Shown piece by piece: positions 38,490-51,800 of a stretch of 64,000 nucleotides of DNA. This stretch comes from Marisa cornuarietis (Eukaryota > Mollusca > Gastropoda > Architaenioglossa > Ampullariidae), in NCBI GenBank assembly GCA_004794655.1, contig SMMW01000585.1, positions 7,501,501-7,565,500 on the forward strand, given 5' to 3'. The notes under the pieces were generated by a model that was not told the DNA's origin, ran no database searches, and saw only the letters and a list, made by a program, of their open reading frames with translations. Numbering within the stretch: position 1 is the stretch's first letter; every line of letters starts with the position of its first letter. Made by a program: the position numbers and the translations under genes.

Positions 38490-38542
38490 CCTTCCTAATT
38501 TGGTCAGGCCGCTTTGTAACTCAGGTGTAACAAAGGGTCCAC

Positions 38543-38604
38543 TGGCTACCGGCGAGACAGTTCAAGGCCGGCCATTATGTACGCAGCAGGCGTGGGGAGG
38601 GAAC
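38543..38604. repeat. Dispersed repeat, partner of the copy at 17.13-17.20 kb
   Basis: About 60 bp with clear similarity to 17128-17198, same orientation. A GT dinucleotide run follows at about 38635-38654. Confidence 0.5.
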
Positions 38605-38659
38605 TAAGCGTAACTTTTTTTTCGGTACTATTTTTGTGTGTGTGTGTGTGTGTGTTGAC

Positions 38660-39595
38660 AAAGGGCTTCCGCGGGCCGCAGAAAACCACTTCCGCTCTAT
38701 GACGTTAGTTGGTTTCCTTAGACCATTGGCTCCACGGCTTCCTCGACGTCGAGACTGCAGTGACAGCATTTTTTTTTCTTTAAGTGTATTCGTGTTTTCA
38801 TTTTTTTTTTTTTTGGTAAGTCCTGCTTTCATACCTTTCTTTACAGAAAGATGTATTAGACAAACATGACACTTAAGGGTAACGGAAAATAAAATCTTAA
38901 TCGTGCCGTATTTGATTTCCACGCAGCTTTTATAAAAGCATATTACCTGTACTTGTTCTGATCAAAATTCGGTACCCGAATGTATAGGTCAGAATGTTTA
39001 GTCAGCTCGGGTGCCCTTCTTCAGAGGTTGTAAATTAAACGTATTGACTTTATGTTGTCGAATTAATTTACATGTGTTTAGAAGATGAAATATACAAATG
39101 TTTCTTATACTGATTGTACTTATGCACACTTCTGACGTGTGTGTGTGTGAGAGAGAGAGAGATGGGGGAATTATGTTCTGTCCGAAAGTTTCACGTACCT
39201 GAAGAATTCATAACAATGACTACAGAAGTAAATGTTATAACTATGTGTGCGGTTAAATGTGTACACGAATATCTGCTCCGATCGACGAATATGTTACTTT
39301 CACGTTTCCCCTCCCCTCCTCTTCTTCTCTACCAACCTTTCAGTAAGTTCTATATCCATTTGCCTATTGTGTCAGAAAACAGCTATAAAGATGACATTTT
39401 CTTAAGTAAAACCCTAGTGAATACAAATGACATTATATTCCCCGAGGCTCCTCTCATACGCAGTCTCGTGAAAATTCTGGTAAAAAAGTCACGTACACGG
39501 CCTGTAGCTAGGAAAGAAGTTTTGCGACAGACCGACCATGTGATAGGGTTTACTTTAGTTCATTTATTATTGTCAGAGAAAATGGGATGATGATG
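38660..39595. other. Unassigned sequence inside the transposon block
   Basis: It contains a 158-codon open frame (39114-39590, plus) whose product shows no domain I recognise. Its composition and lack of splice sites make a host gene unlikely. The rest has T-rich and GA-rich tracts. Confidence 0.35.
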
Positions 39596-39597
39596 AT

Positions 39598-41075
39598 GAT
39601 GATGAATGCGCAGTGATCCCAACAGCCACCAGACTGCAGGTCAAATGATCAAGTTCATTTACATTTAACAAACAACAATAAAATGCAGATGATGAGACAT
39701 GAGATTTAAAAAACTAGTCCATTTGAAACAAATGGGTCTTCAGTGTTTTCTTTAAAGTTGCAAGACTCTCAGACTCCTTGGTCGAGGGGAAACGAGTTCC
39801 ACAGAAGTGGGGCAACATTTGAGAAAGATCTAAAACCCATTGTCTTTTTTGTTTGTGTTCCCTGTCTGAACATTTGTAGTCTCAGTCTGGATTGGGCTGC
39901 TGAACGAAGGTTCCGCTGAGGTTGATGACTGTGAATAAGATCTTGTAGATATGCAGGCGCAAGGTCGTGAAGGCAGCCATATGTCAGAGTTAACAATTTG
40001 TGGTCGATCCTTTTCTCCACAGGAAGCCAGTGGAGGTCACACAATATGGGAGTGCAACTATCCTAGCAACCGTATTTTGCACTCGCTGAAGCCTCAACAA
40101 CTCACTCTTTGAAATTTCCCAGAGGCAGCTGTTTGCATAGTCTAATCTCGAATGAATGAGGGACACAGCAACTGCATTTGCAGTCTTCTTATTGAGAATG
40201 GGTCGTAGTGTGCGGATGTGAAAATAAGTTGCTTTAACCACAGAACTGACATGATCAGACATAGTCAGAAGATTGTCCACATAAGAGTCCAAGGTTCCGT
40301 ACGGAGCTGGAGAGAGGGGGATTTGAGCTTGACCCACTTGGATAGAGTCTAGAGAGACTTTACTAAGGCTAAACTTGGAACCACATAGCATAGCCTCTGT
40401 CTTCTCGTCATTAAGCGTGAGTTTGTTCCTTAGCATCCATAACTTTACCTCTAAACAACACTTTTCTACCGCACAGACTGCCTCACGCACCGACTACCTG
40501 TCTGTACCGAACGAACGGTAGACTAGAGTTCAGTATCGATCATCTGAAAACATCTTGCGGTTCACTCCATGCTTCTCAAAGAGGAGACCAAGCTGAGATG
40601 TGTAAATAGAAAATAAAACCAGGCCCACAACAAAGCCCTGCGGGACACGACACTGCAATGGAACTGTCGCAGAAGAAGTTTGATCACCCTTTGTGTATGG
40701 TCACTGAGGTAGAAATGGAACCACTGCAAGGCGGAACCACCAATGCCCACCTCCATCTGAAGACGAGTCAGTAGAGTGGTGTGATCAATGACATCGAAGG
40801 CCGCGCTCAGATCAATAAGGACCACAAGAGTCACGTTCCTTGCATCAGCACTGCACAGAAGATCGTTCATAAGACGCAGAAGGGCTGTCTCGCAACTGTG
40901 CCTGGGTCTGTACGCCCGACTGAAATTGATCCAACAGGCTGTAGCGGTCCAGGTGGGATGTCAACTGCTGATCGAGCAACTACACAAGCTCCACAAGTTT
41001 CGAAACAAAAGGCAAATTCGACACAGGTCTATAGTTTTTATACGAGTTAGGGTCCAGATTGTACCCGGGCCCGCG
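39598..41075 (-). pseudogene. CR1/L2-like LINE, reverse transcriptase part, minus orientation
   Basis: Its 3' end is a CAT-repeat tail at 39598 (gatgatgatg on the plus strand). Reading leftward from about 41075 the protein shows NYRPVSNLPFVSKLVELV, LLDQFQSGV, the catalytic motif LIDLSAAFDVIDHTTLL, a WFHFYLSDHTQRV segment, MLRNKLTLNDEKTEAMLCG, and SRLDYANSCLWEISKSELLR with LQRVQNTVARIV. Stops and frameshifts split it into at least four frames. The YADD-motif region reads poorly. The N-terminal endonuclease is missing (5' truncation). It is a different subfamily from the LINE at 22.7 kb, and it sits between the two hAT pieces. Confidence 0.88.
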
Positions 41076-41179
41076 GTTGTGAAGGGGGCCCGACCTGTGG
41101 TCAATCGAATTGTAAGCATATTATTTTATACTGGGAAAACAATTTACGATTACAGTTAAAAGCGATTTTGGAAGTGATC

Positions 41180-42711
41180 TTATGTTGCAGCTGAAGTCAA
41201 AAAGCAGGCCAGTTTGAAATGTTTTCGATTGCTGCAGATGAGTCTACGGACGTAAGTGACACTGTGCAATTATTAGTGTTCATTCGTGGTAAAAACACTA
41301 CATTAGAAATTACTGAAGAACTCGCGGCGATGAAAAGCATGAATTGAACAACCACTGGCGAAGACTTGTTCAGAGAACTGAGAAGTGTCAGAAGTTATTG
41401 ATGAGCTTGGCTGGACTGGAGTCAATTGATGGGAGTGACTACGGATGGTGCACCATGCATGGTTGGACGGCACAATGGTTTGGTAGCGAGAATATGCCAA
41501 AGAGCGATTAAATCAAATGGTTCTCCACCGCTGGATCTACACTGCATAAATCACCAGCAGAAACTCTGTGGGGAGCAGTTGAATTTGGAACATGTTATGA
41601 AGGTTGTTGTTAAATCCATAAACTTCATAAGATGCACTGAGTCACAAGACTTTCAAAGAATTCCTCATCGAATGTGAACATGGTGATGTTGTTTATCACA
41701 GTGATGTCTGCTGGCTGAGTCGAGGCAAAGTGTTGAAACACTTTTCTGACTTGAGGCACGAGATTGATATCTTCATGACTGAAAAATTAAAACAGCTTCC
41801 CGAGCTTAGCGATCCCTCATGGCTGTTGGGCTTAGCAATCTTGTGCCATTTGACGGCGAATTTAAATGAACTTAATCTCAAGCTGCACGGCAAAAACAAG
41901 CTCATTTGTCATGTGAATGCGGACATAAGTGCATTTCAAGCTAAACTGCAACTGTTCATACAACAAACTGAAAAAGAACAGTTGGTCCACTTTCCAACAT
42001 GCGCTGCACTACGTCAGGAATAGATTGGTGTTCGTTTCCCAAAAGGAAAAATGGTTCAACTTCTCAAGCTGCTGAGTGAAAATTTTGAAGAACGATTTGC
42101 AGATTTCCACCAAATAAAAGATGACATGAATTCGTTAAAAAATCTCTTTTCAGTTGACGTTTCCACGACGCCAAGTGATTTACAGCTGGAACTGTAATTG
42201 AGTTACAATGCCAGACATCACTAAAGGATCTCTTTCGAGAAAAAGCGTTGCCAGACTTTTACGCGGAACTATCACCAGAAACATTTCCAACTTTGCGAAA
42301 ACAAGGACAGATAATGATGACGACTTTTGCGAGTACTTACATATGTGAACAAACATTTTCAGTGTTTAAAGAGAGCAAAACCTGGATCTCGCTCTCAACT
42401 TACAGACGATCATCTGCATTGTGTACTGAGGATCAACGGGACAAAATGTGATCCTAACATTCCCAAACTGGTTTCTGAAAAACAACTGCAGACATCACAT
42501 TAATAAAATAGCATCAAATGGTGGTAGCAGAAATTACTTTTGGTTTATGATTTTCTTTCTTTCAAGCAGAGCCTTACTCTTTGGTATATCGCTGCATAAT
42601 TTCTTTTTTAACGTTGGCATGATTCTGGCAAAAATCGCTATGTTCCGGCCCGCGAGATTTTATATCATGTCGAGTACGGCCCTCGGGCGAAAAAAGGTTG
42701 GGCACTACTGG
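41180..42711 (+). pseudogene. hAT transposase pseudogene (GTF2IRD2/ZBED5-like) with 3' terminus, plus orientation
   Basis: The broken protein contains MFSIAADESTD (the catalytic DDE-region start), QLLVFIRGK, TTDGAPCMVG, DLHCINHQQKLCGEQL, CWLSRGKVLKHF and the C-terminal TFASTYICEQTFSVF dimerisation motif. Several stops (near 41346, 42021, 42196) and frameshifts (near 41670 and 42440) inactivate it. The element ends with ggttgggcactactgg at 42711, a hAT-type terminus. The N-terminal zinc-finger part is not seen. Confidence 0.9.
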
Positions 42712-42719
42712 TGTAAGAT

Positions 42720-42863
42720 ATGTAACTCGATCACTTTCAGACTGACATCTCACTAAACAGCTTGTGTTTGCAGACGACGGAAATTGACGTCATGAGTAGG
42801 CAGCCACACGCATGCCACGTTCTAGCGTTGGACTGGCCAATGCATATTCATAGGAAGCGCATC
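42720..42863 (+). promoter_or_regulatory. TTC17 5' flank / promoter region
   Basis: Only about 150 bases separate the hAT terminus from the TTC17 start codon. The stretch has a CCAAT box (tggccaatgc at about 42836), several CpG-containing words and no TATA box close to the ATG. Either the core promoter is packed here, or transcription starts inside the transposon, or an upstream noncoding exon exists. Confidence 0.4.
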
Positions 42864-45800
42864 ATGGCGTCGTCGGTCGTTGTGTTTGTCCTGCTAAAGC
42901 TTCTGCTGGAGCAGTGTACGATAACAAGTGGGTCGACACACTGGATTGTTACAGAAGATGGGAGGCTCCAGTCGCAGGTAATTTTGGCAGAAACACTGAC
43001 ATAACCTTGCTTTGAAAAATTGAAACGTTTCGTGCTACCGTCTGTTTTTGATTCAGACGATATCAAAACATGTCACCGTTTGGCGTTTCAAGTCTTAGTG
43101 TCTAGTAGCCGATAGTATTCTCGGCGATACGGCGATAGCGTGTTCCATAAAGAGGTGCAATGAATCGATTTGACTTTGACCTTTTGAAACATCCCGAAAA
43201 CACTTGCCAGTTTATTCTTATTTGCCATTTATACCTTTAGACTTCTTGAAGCGTAACTAATTTATTGAGTGATTGATGTACAAGTGTTTCTGTTGTGTCA
43301 AGGAGTATATGAGTTACTAAGTATAAGATCAAAAGTAATGCCAGCGTTCAATAACACTTTTAAAATCTAATCCAACAGCTTATTACTATAGTCACTGTAT
43401 TGTGCAGTTGCGTTAGAAACTTTGCCTATATAATCGTGTGGACTGTAGCTTAGTGTAATAGTAACAAAGGAATCTCTTTCCTGAGCTAGGCTGAGGATAA
43501 AATTTAATCACGGCTTCATCACAGTTAGCATTGTGTGCAGCAGCATATCCGTTGACAGTGAATTGATTGTTTCTTCTGTTTAGTAAAAATGCAGTTGTTT
43601 TTCCAAGGATTTTTTGAAATAATCATATGCAAATCTCTCTAAGGTCAAGAGCATCAGCTCCAAAGAAACCTTTGATTTAGCAGCGCGCCAGTTTCGAAGT
43701 CAGATTTTGTTTTGTTTTCAAGGCGGACTCTGTGTTCAATTTGCGTCGACCATACGACCTTGTGGCCTTCATGAGGCAGGAAGAAAGGGCTTTCATGCTT
43801 GGTAACCTTAAGAAGGAATTGCTCAGCAGGAAGAGTGAGATCGACAGACATGAGGACAGAGACTCAGGCAAGTTCCTTCGACCAGTTTTCACTGAGCATA
43901 TACAACCATTTCTTGCCATAATAGCTTAACATCACTGTCTGTTACAAAAATGGGGGAGAAAGAGAGGGTGTAGTTATAGAAACATTCTGCTTCACCCAGT
44001 TAATGCTCTGATTCTAGTCCTAAGCCTCACCCTAAAACTCAACACTAACCCTACCCACTAACCCAAATAAGAAAGTCCACCAACTCTGAAGTGATTGTCA
44101 GGTTGAATGGCTTCTGTCATGTTGCTCATTTGTGTTCATGCTGTTTTTATGCGATACTTGATTTTGAGGTAATTTGGGTTTATTAAAGTTTTGATGTTAA
44201 ACCACAATTTAAACCACCATTTCAAATTTGACAGATAAATGCATTTCTTGGTGAATTATTTTTATTTTTGGGGCATTCCAGGGGCAGTTCAGATGTATGT
44301 TGATACATATTTGTTACTTTTAACAGCTGCAGGACTAGAACAAAAGTTTTATCAGACAGATTCAGACTGTATAGAAGCTGGAAAACCACTTCCTGAATTT
44401 GACTTGTACATTAGCACTGTACTTCCACTGGAAAACAAAGGAATCAGGTGGGTCTTTGAAACATTATAAAAGAATTAAGTTCTTATATTTGCAAGAGACA
44501 TTTTATGAACCATTATATAAATTATGTGCCCATTATTAGTAAAATAGCAGGGCATATAAAATATGCAGGATCGAGTGCCACTGGGTGGTCATAACTTTTG
44601 GTTGCAGGAGGTGTGGAGATGATTTTGACATTGTATATAGTATTACCATTTTCCTGCAATCAAAAAGGCCTGTACACAATATATTTTTCAGGAATTTAAA
44701 ATTTTTTAGCATAAAGTATACTACTTAGGACTTGAAACTAATGGGAGAATAAAAACCTCTGTAACTTAAACAGGAAATATTTCTTAGCTTACTTCCTTTG
44801 GTGACAGATATTTTGCTGTGATTATTTGAATCACTTTAGTGTGTCATAAAAGGCTCCTTGTATTGATTCTTGCAGGCCAGAAGAACATGTTGACTTGAAT
44901 GCACCTTTAAATATACCACCCATTGCACCAGACTGCCAGGCAGTTACCAGCCTTGATTTTAGTATGCATGCATTTGAACATTTGGAGGTATGCTTGAATG
45001 AACCTGCATTATATTTCTATTTATCATCAGGATCAGCCATAATTATGCCATGGCAATTCTCTCTCAGGATTGGTTTGCGCATTTAAGCAACAGCTGCATT
45101 CATCCATTGTTCTTTTATGCATCATCACTATAAAGGGTTAATGTGACTGAAGGGAGAGAATCCAATTAGTATTTAAAAAAGAAATCCTTGGATTATCTTA
45201 AAGCAGTTGCATACCACTTTGTACGCTATGTAAAAAAAAAAGTTAATTTTTATGTTGTAAACCAATCAGTAGAGAGTGCCTTTTGCTACCTCAGGTACCA
45301 AAAAGGTAAATGTTGTCCCATAACCTTTTTTAGGTCTTTGGGGAGTGAGGAGCTATAGAAACCACACTTATCTCAGGGGCCGCTTTTTGTGAGCTTGTAA
45401 AGCTTATCTCCTTCCCCTCTCACTGCTTTACCTTCCCCAGCCCTTTATGAAATAAGGTATCCATTGCTGTCTGCTGGGTTGACTGTGGGAAATTTGGTTG
45501 TGCCATTTCAGTCTCAAACTGGCTAAAGTACTATCTGTCACAGAAGAGTAAAGTAAATGTCATATGAGAATTTATAAGCATGATTTTAGCATGCAGATTG
45601 GAAAATTTTGGCATGAAACTTTTGAGCTTTGACACTTTATATACAATATTTTGCTGACTTCATGTGACTTTATCTTAATGTTCATTGTGTTCATTTATTT
45701 TACTGACAGGGATTGAAGGACCGACGCAATCTTTCAGGCACACCTGAGCTTGGACTAAAAAATGCCATAACCCACAGAGAAAATGTTGACGAATATGGAC

Positions 45801-48800
45801 ACCTGGTGTATGAAGCTCTCAATAAGGTACATCTTTAATGGTGTAATGTTTGCCACAAGCATATTTCTAAATATTTGTGGATATTTCTCAGTTGTATTAT
45901 TGACAGTAAAGATTGCACAAATGCTTGTGAAAGGAAAAGAGTGTAACTGAAAGTAACAAGTGCGAGATAAAATGAAAGACATACCTGTTACCCTCTAACC
46001 TTCATAATGAAAATTTCTTAGATGATGCCATTTAGATGATATAGAGCATATTTAGCATATTTATATGTACAGGACATTTGTATCTCCCTCTTACATTTTT
46101 TTGAGGGGGCTCATATTGTTACTAAAAGCATTTGTAGCATTGTATTTGTCATTTAGAATACGACGTCTTGGATTCTGTACAACATGGCTGCTTTCTACTG
46201 GCGTATCAAGGGGGAGCCATTTCAAGCAATTGAGTGCATCAGAAGAGCTCTGCATTACTCACCACGGTGAGGGGCTGAACAAAGTTTTTTTATTTGTTTA
46301 AGAAGAAATTAACTTAATCACAAGGGAAATAAATGCTACAAAACTCTTTAATTGTCTTTTTTTTGGTGAATGTTTTTTCAGTCATCAAAAAGATGTTGCT
46401 TTGATCAGTCTGGCCAACATTTTACATCGGGCACGCTACTCTAATGAGGCCGCCATCTTGGTCCATTCTGCCCTTGACCTTTCACGTGAACTCAATGTCA
46501 ATCATTTTACTCTAGGAAACATATATGCTGTAAGTTGGCTGAATGAATCTTTGTGCATTGGAGAGCATATGAAAATGGAACTTGCATTTGTGGATGAGTG
46601 AGAGACTCAAGAGTGTGTGGATGCATGAACAAATGGAGCCTAAAAAACATAGAACCATTAAAAATTTTATTGATTTTTTTAAAAATTGGTCTCAATGTCC
46701 CAACTTGTCTCGAAGCAAAATATCCTTGGGAGGTATTTAATTCACAAGGAGTAGTGGTAAAACAAAATGGTAAACAAAAGCACTTACAGTACTTTCTTTG
46801 TGTGTGCTTACATTTTGAAAAGCTACATTTTGCATCATATTTCTTGTACTTTAAGCTAAAAGATCTAATAATCTAATAAGATTGTTAAACTCAAGCAGTT
46901 TTGAAGATTTTTCTAGCCAGATGAGAAACTCCTATTTTTAGCCATTTCCTAGGGATTTGTTGCAGCCTGTGTTATCGATAGTTATTCTGCATGGAATATT
47001 GTTAACTGATTCTGCCTGTACAGGTTCTGGGAGAGTACAATAAATCCATCATCTGTTTTGAAAACACTCTCAAGATTCAGCCAGAGTTTGAGGCAGCAGC
47101 TAAAAGAAAACATGCAGTTCTCTGCCACTCCAAACTAGAAGCTGCATTGGAAGCACAACACAGGTATAGTATTGTTGACTTATGGTACATGATTGACAGT
47201 TGTTGACTGACAGTTGATGTGAACCAGTAGACCTAGTGGTGTAATGTCTTTTATTTGTCTAAAAATCACTTTGCACTACAAGAGAAAAAAAATGTGAGTT
47301 CACAAAAGTCTTTAGTACCCTAATCCTAATTTGCATATTACCTTTGCTCTTCCCCTGGCAGTAGCAGTTTGATTTTTGTAGAATTCTGTTTAGAGAAGAG
47401 GGTTATTCACTCAGATTTTGAGAAATAATATTTTGTTTCTTAATTCAGCCATGTCATCTGAAAAATACACTTAATACTAAAAATAAATACATGTGCAGCT
47501 ATGATTACCTGTGTGCATGTTGTACAGAGCTAACAAAATGAGAGCTTGAATCTTTTTTATTAATGTTGCCTTGCGTAGAGCACTGCAGAAAACATTAAAG
47601 GAACTAAAGGACTATCAGAAAAAGCATGACATCTACCAGACTCAGAATGAAAAGCTGGCTACAGAGCAGGTGCTCACAGAGGTCAAGATTGCTCAGAGAA
47701 TAGCCTACGAACACAGCAAAATGAAAGATAGCAGTAGTGAGATGGGTAGGTATAATAGAGGTTTATCAGATTTCAAGAATACCAAAAATCACATTGTACA
47801 TGCTCCCTCTTCCCTGTCTCGAGCAATCATTTTCTGGTATCAAATTTTGGAACTTTCACCCACACATTTTTTACTGTCATTACTGGAAGCACAGATTTTC
47901 CACATTCCAAAACTCTTGCCAAAAAAAAAAAAGGGTAAACAGTGTGTAGATTGTAAGATGGGAGTATCATTGCAGATGAATATTGTCGTATGGTGGATAG
48001 AGAGGGCAAGCAAGTTTTGCTGTGCACTTGGAGCCGCCGTTCACCAGATTTGGACTTTGATTTTGCTTTCTTAGACAATCCGCCTAAAAAAGAAAACCAA
48101 CAGGTAAGAAAAAGTAATTGCTGCTATTAGTTTACTGCAGTTTTTCTTCTCATACCATTTTTAGCAAGCATCAGGAACATTCTTGGTTCTAAAAAAAAAA
48201 CTTTTCACTGTTTGAATATTGAGTGACCGACAACAACAACAACTGTTTGAATAAAAAGTATTTTGTTACTGCCTCTTTTCTTATTCCTTCTTGCATCATT
48301 ATAGGTCAAGGGATGAAACTGCTGCTACTACTGCTAATGAAATTGTTCCTGCAGATGGACAATCTTGAATATGTCTCTTGTTGACAGTTGATACTTATTC
48401 TTGTTTGAACATCATTATATTTTTATATCATCATCAGGAGGAGGAGGAGGAGAATGGCTTCAGGAAAAGCTTTACCAAGGACTTGCCTGATTACACAAAA
48501 CCGGTTCGACCGCCACGTTTCTCCAAGAATAGACCCTCAGTGCCTAAGGTAAATCTATGACATAAACCTAATCAGTACAGCAGTAATGTAATTGTAGAAG
48601 GGGGGAATTGAGCTGTATTCCCCATGCTTTTATATTGCTGTACTTAGATCTTTTGTAAGTTCCTGACATCATCATCATACTCTCAGGCCAAACAGCACAA
48701 ACACTTGTTGCCAACAGGTTGCACATTTTCTTTTGCCAGTTGATGCATGCATGCTCTGCTGTGTCAGTTTCAGAACTCTGAGGGAATGATGGAAGAGTGG

Positions 48801-51800
48801 CCATCAAAGGATGAGTGTGACACCTATGTCCAGAAAGTTCCAGACCCCCGCAATCTTTCCACAGTTTTTCTTTCCCCAGAGAACAAAGGTTTTGAGTGAG
48901 TGAATTCGATTACATACATTTCAAAGTGCTTAAATGATCAATCAATCAATCCTCTTCGTGCTAGTTGCACATAAGGCCTGAACCAGACCCCGCCACTGAT
49001 GTCGATCGGCTGAAACTCGCTCCAGGCGACCCCATGTCCAGCCCTTTCCTTTCATCTCCCTTTCCACTGTTCTTTTCCAGGTTTCCTTTGGGCGGCCTCG
49101 TTTTCTTCGGTCTTCTGGAGTCCATCGTAGGGCGATTCTAGAGAGGTCTGCTGTCTGCTGGTGAAGCACATGTCCAATCCATCGCCAACGCCTTCGTTGA
49201 ACCAGCGTGGTGATGGATTCGGTTTCAGTTCTTCGGTTGAGTTCTTCATTGGTGATGGTGTTTGGCCAAAAGATGTTAAGTATGCGCCTGAGGCATCTGT
49301 TTTGGAAGACATCAAGCCTGTTACCCCTGTTTTTGGTCATCTTCCATGATTTTGATCCATAAAGGAGGGTGCTGATCACATTTGACTTGAAGATTCTCAG
49401 CTTGATCTTCTGGCTGATGTTTTTTGCCTTCCATGTGCTCATGAGTGAGGCGAAGGCCTGGCTGGCTTTCGTCAGTCAGGCTCGAATCTCCACCTCCGCA
49501 TTCCGGGTGTTTGAAATCTTGGACCCAAGATAGGTAAAACTGTCAACTTCCTCAATCTCTTCTCCATTTAGTTTGATGTTTTCTTGGACTCTGGCATTCA
49601 CTCTCATGCTTTTTGTTTTCTTGTCGCTGACCTTCAAGTCAAGGTTTCCAGCTGTTTCTGAGAAGGCATTTGTTTTCTCCTGCATGTCTTGGTGGCGGTG
49701 TGACAACAGGGCAATGTCATCAGCAAAGTCCAAGTCTTCCAGCATTGTTGTTGCTGTCATAGTCATGGCCCATTTGATCCCTCTCCTCTCTCTGTCGGTG
49801 GAATTCTTCATGATCCAGTCCATGGCCAGGATGAAGAGGAACGGCGACAGAATGCAGCCCTGCTTCACCCCAGTACTGACGTTGAAGGGGGCTGTGAGCT
49901 CCGTGTCACAGACCACCTGAGATTTGAAGTCGCTGTATAGCATTGCAATGACCTGGACAAGTTTCGCAGGGACTCCATAATGCCTCAGGATCTTCCATAA
50001 GGACTCGCGGTGGATACTGTCAAAAGCCTTCCCCAGGGCGATGAAGTTGATGTACAGCAGTGCGTTCCACTCATTGCTCTGCTCCAGAATCTGACACAGA
50101 GTGAAAATGAGTTCAGAGCAGGATCGCCCAGGGCGAAATCCTGCTTGCTGAGGCCGGAGGTCTTTCTCAACGGTTGCCGTCAGTCTTGACAAAACAATCT
50201 TGCTGAAGACCTTGCTGGTGATGGAAAGAAATGTTATACCCCTCCAGTTATTGCAGTCTCCAAGATCTCCTTTCTCGGGTAACTTGAAGATGAGCCCTGT
50301 CTTCCATGCATCGGGGATCTGTCCTGATTCCCAAACTTGCCTGAAGATTTCAGTCAGCATGGGAGCTGTCACATTCACATCTGCTTTCAACATCTCTACT
50401 GTTATTCCATCTGCCCCTGATGCTTTGCCGCTTTTCATTGCCTTGATTGCTGCTGTCACTTCTTCCAGGCTTGGCGGGTCTGTGCAGATGTCAAGGTCTG
50501 TATCTGCTGGCTGGATGTCTGCAAGCTGAAGGGGGTCTGGTCTGTTTAGAACTGACTCAAAATGCTCCCTCCAGCGCTGTAGTTTTTCTGCCTCTCCCTC
50601 GACAGCATTTCCGTTCATGTCTTTCACTGGTACTTCACTGTTTTTGAACCTGTTGTTCAGCTGTTTATTGATTTTATACAGTGTCTTCAGGTCATTTTTT
50701 CATGCTGCTTCTTCTTCTTCATCTGCCAGTTTCTCTATGTAGTCCCTTTTGTCGGTTTTGATCATCCTCTTTACCTCTTTGTTTATTTCTGTATATCTTT
50801 GTCTGTGTTGTTCTTTCAGACGTTCAGATCTGGTGTTGATTTTCTGCTTGGTTGACTTTCTCTCTTCTATCCTTTTCCATGTCGCTTCTCTGATCCACTG
50901 TTCTTTCTTTTTTCGTTGGAAGCCCAGTATTTTCTCTCCTGTTTCCTGTAAGACTCGATTGAAGTCCTCTAAGGTCATCTCCTGTTGGTCCCCTAGTGCC
51001 TGGAACCTGTTCTTTACTTCCACTACAAAGGCACGTTTGGTGGCAGGGTCCTTCAGTCTGCCGGAGTCCACTCTCTGCTGACATGCCTGTTTTCCTTGCG
51101 ATCGACGTAGCTTCAGAGAAACTGCGGCTATCACAAGAGTGTGATCACTGGCAACGTCTGCTCCTCTGTAGGCTCTGACATCTTGAAGTGAGCTCCTCCA
51201 TCTTCGGTTGATGATGACATGGTCTATCTGGTTTTTTGTGATCCCGTCTGGTGATGTCCATGTTGCCTTGTGGATGTCTTTGTGTTGGAAGAGTGTGCCT
51301 CCAATCAGTAGATTGTTTTCTTCACAAAAGTCTGCCAGTCTCTCTCTGTTGTCATTGATGGTTCCAATTCCATGCCTGCCCATGATATGCTCCCTGCAGG
51401 TGTTGTCACTTCTCACCTTGGCATTGAGATTGCTGGCAATGAGTAACATATCATGGGCTCGGACGCTCTCCTGGAGCTGATCGTTAAAAGCATCCTTGTC
51501 TTCTGCCTCGGAGTCTTCTGTTGGTGCATGGCAAACTAGCACTGTCAGCTTGGTGTACTTTGAATGGAATCTTGCTCTCAGAAGCCTGGGTCCATAAGGC
51601 TTCCATTCCAGCAGTGTCTTTTCAGTTTTCCTATTGAGGAGTGTTGGTCGTCTGATCTTCCTGAGAACAAGATAGTATGTCCTGATGCTAGTCTCTTCTT
51701 TCCCGTGCTGGTCCATCTGACCTCGCTGACTCCCAGGATGTCCAAGTTGTAATTGTCAAACTCCTTGACTAGTTGGGGCAACCTGCCAGTCTGATACAAG

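Noticed and set aside
39114..39590. 158-codon plus-strand open frame
   Set aside because: Low-complexity start from a GT/GA repeat, no recognisable domain, sits inside a transposon block.
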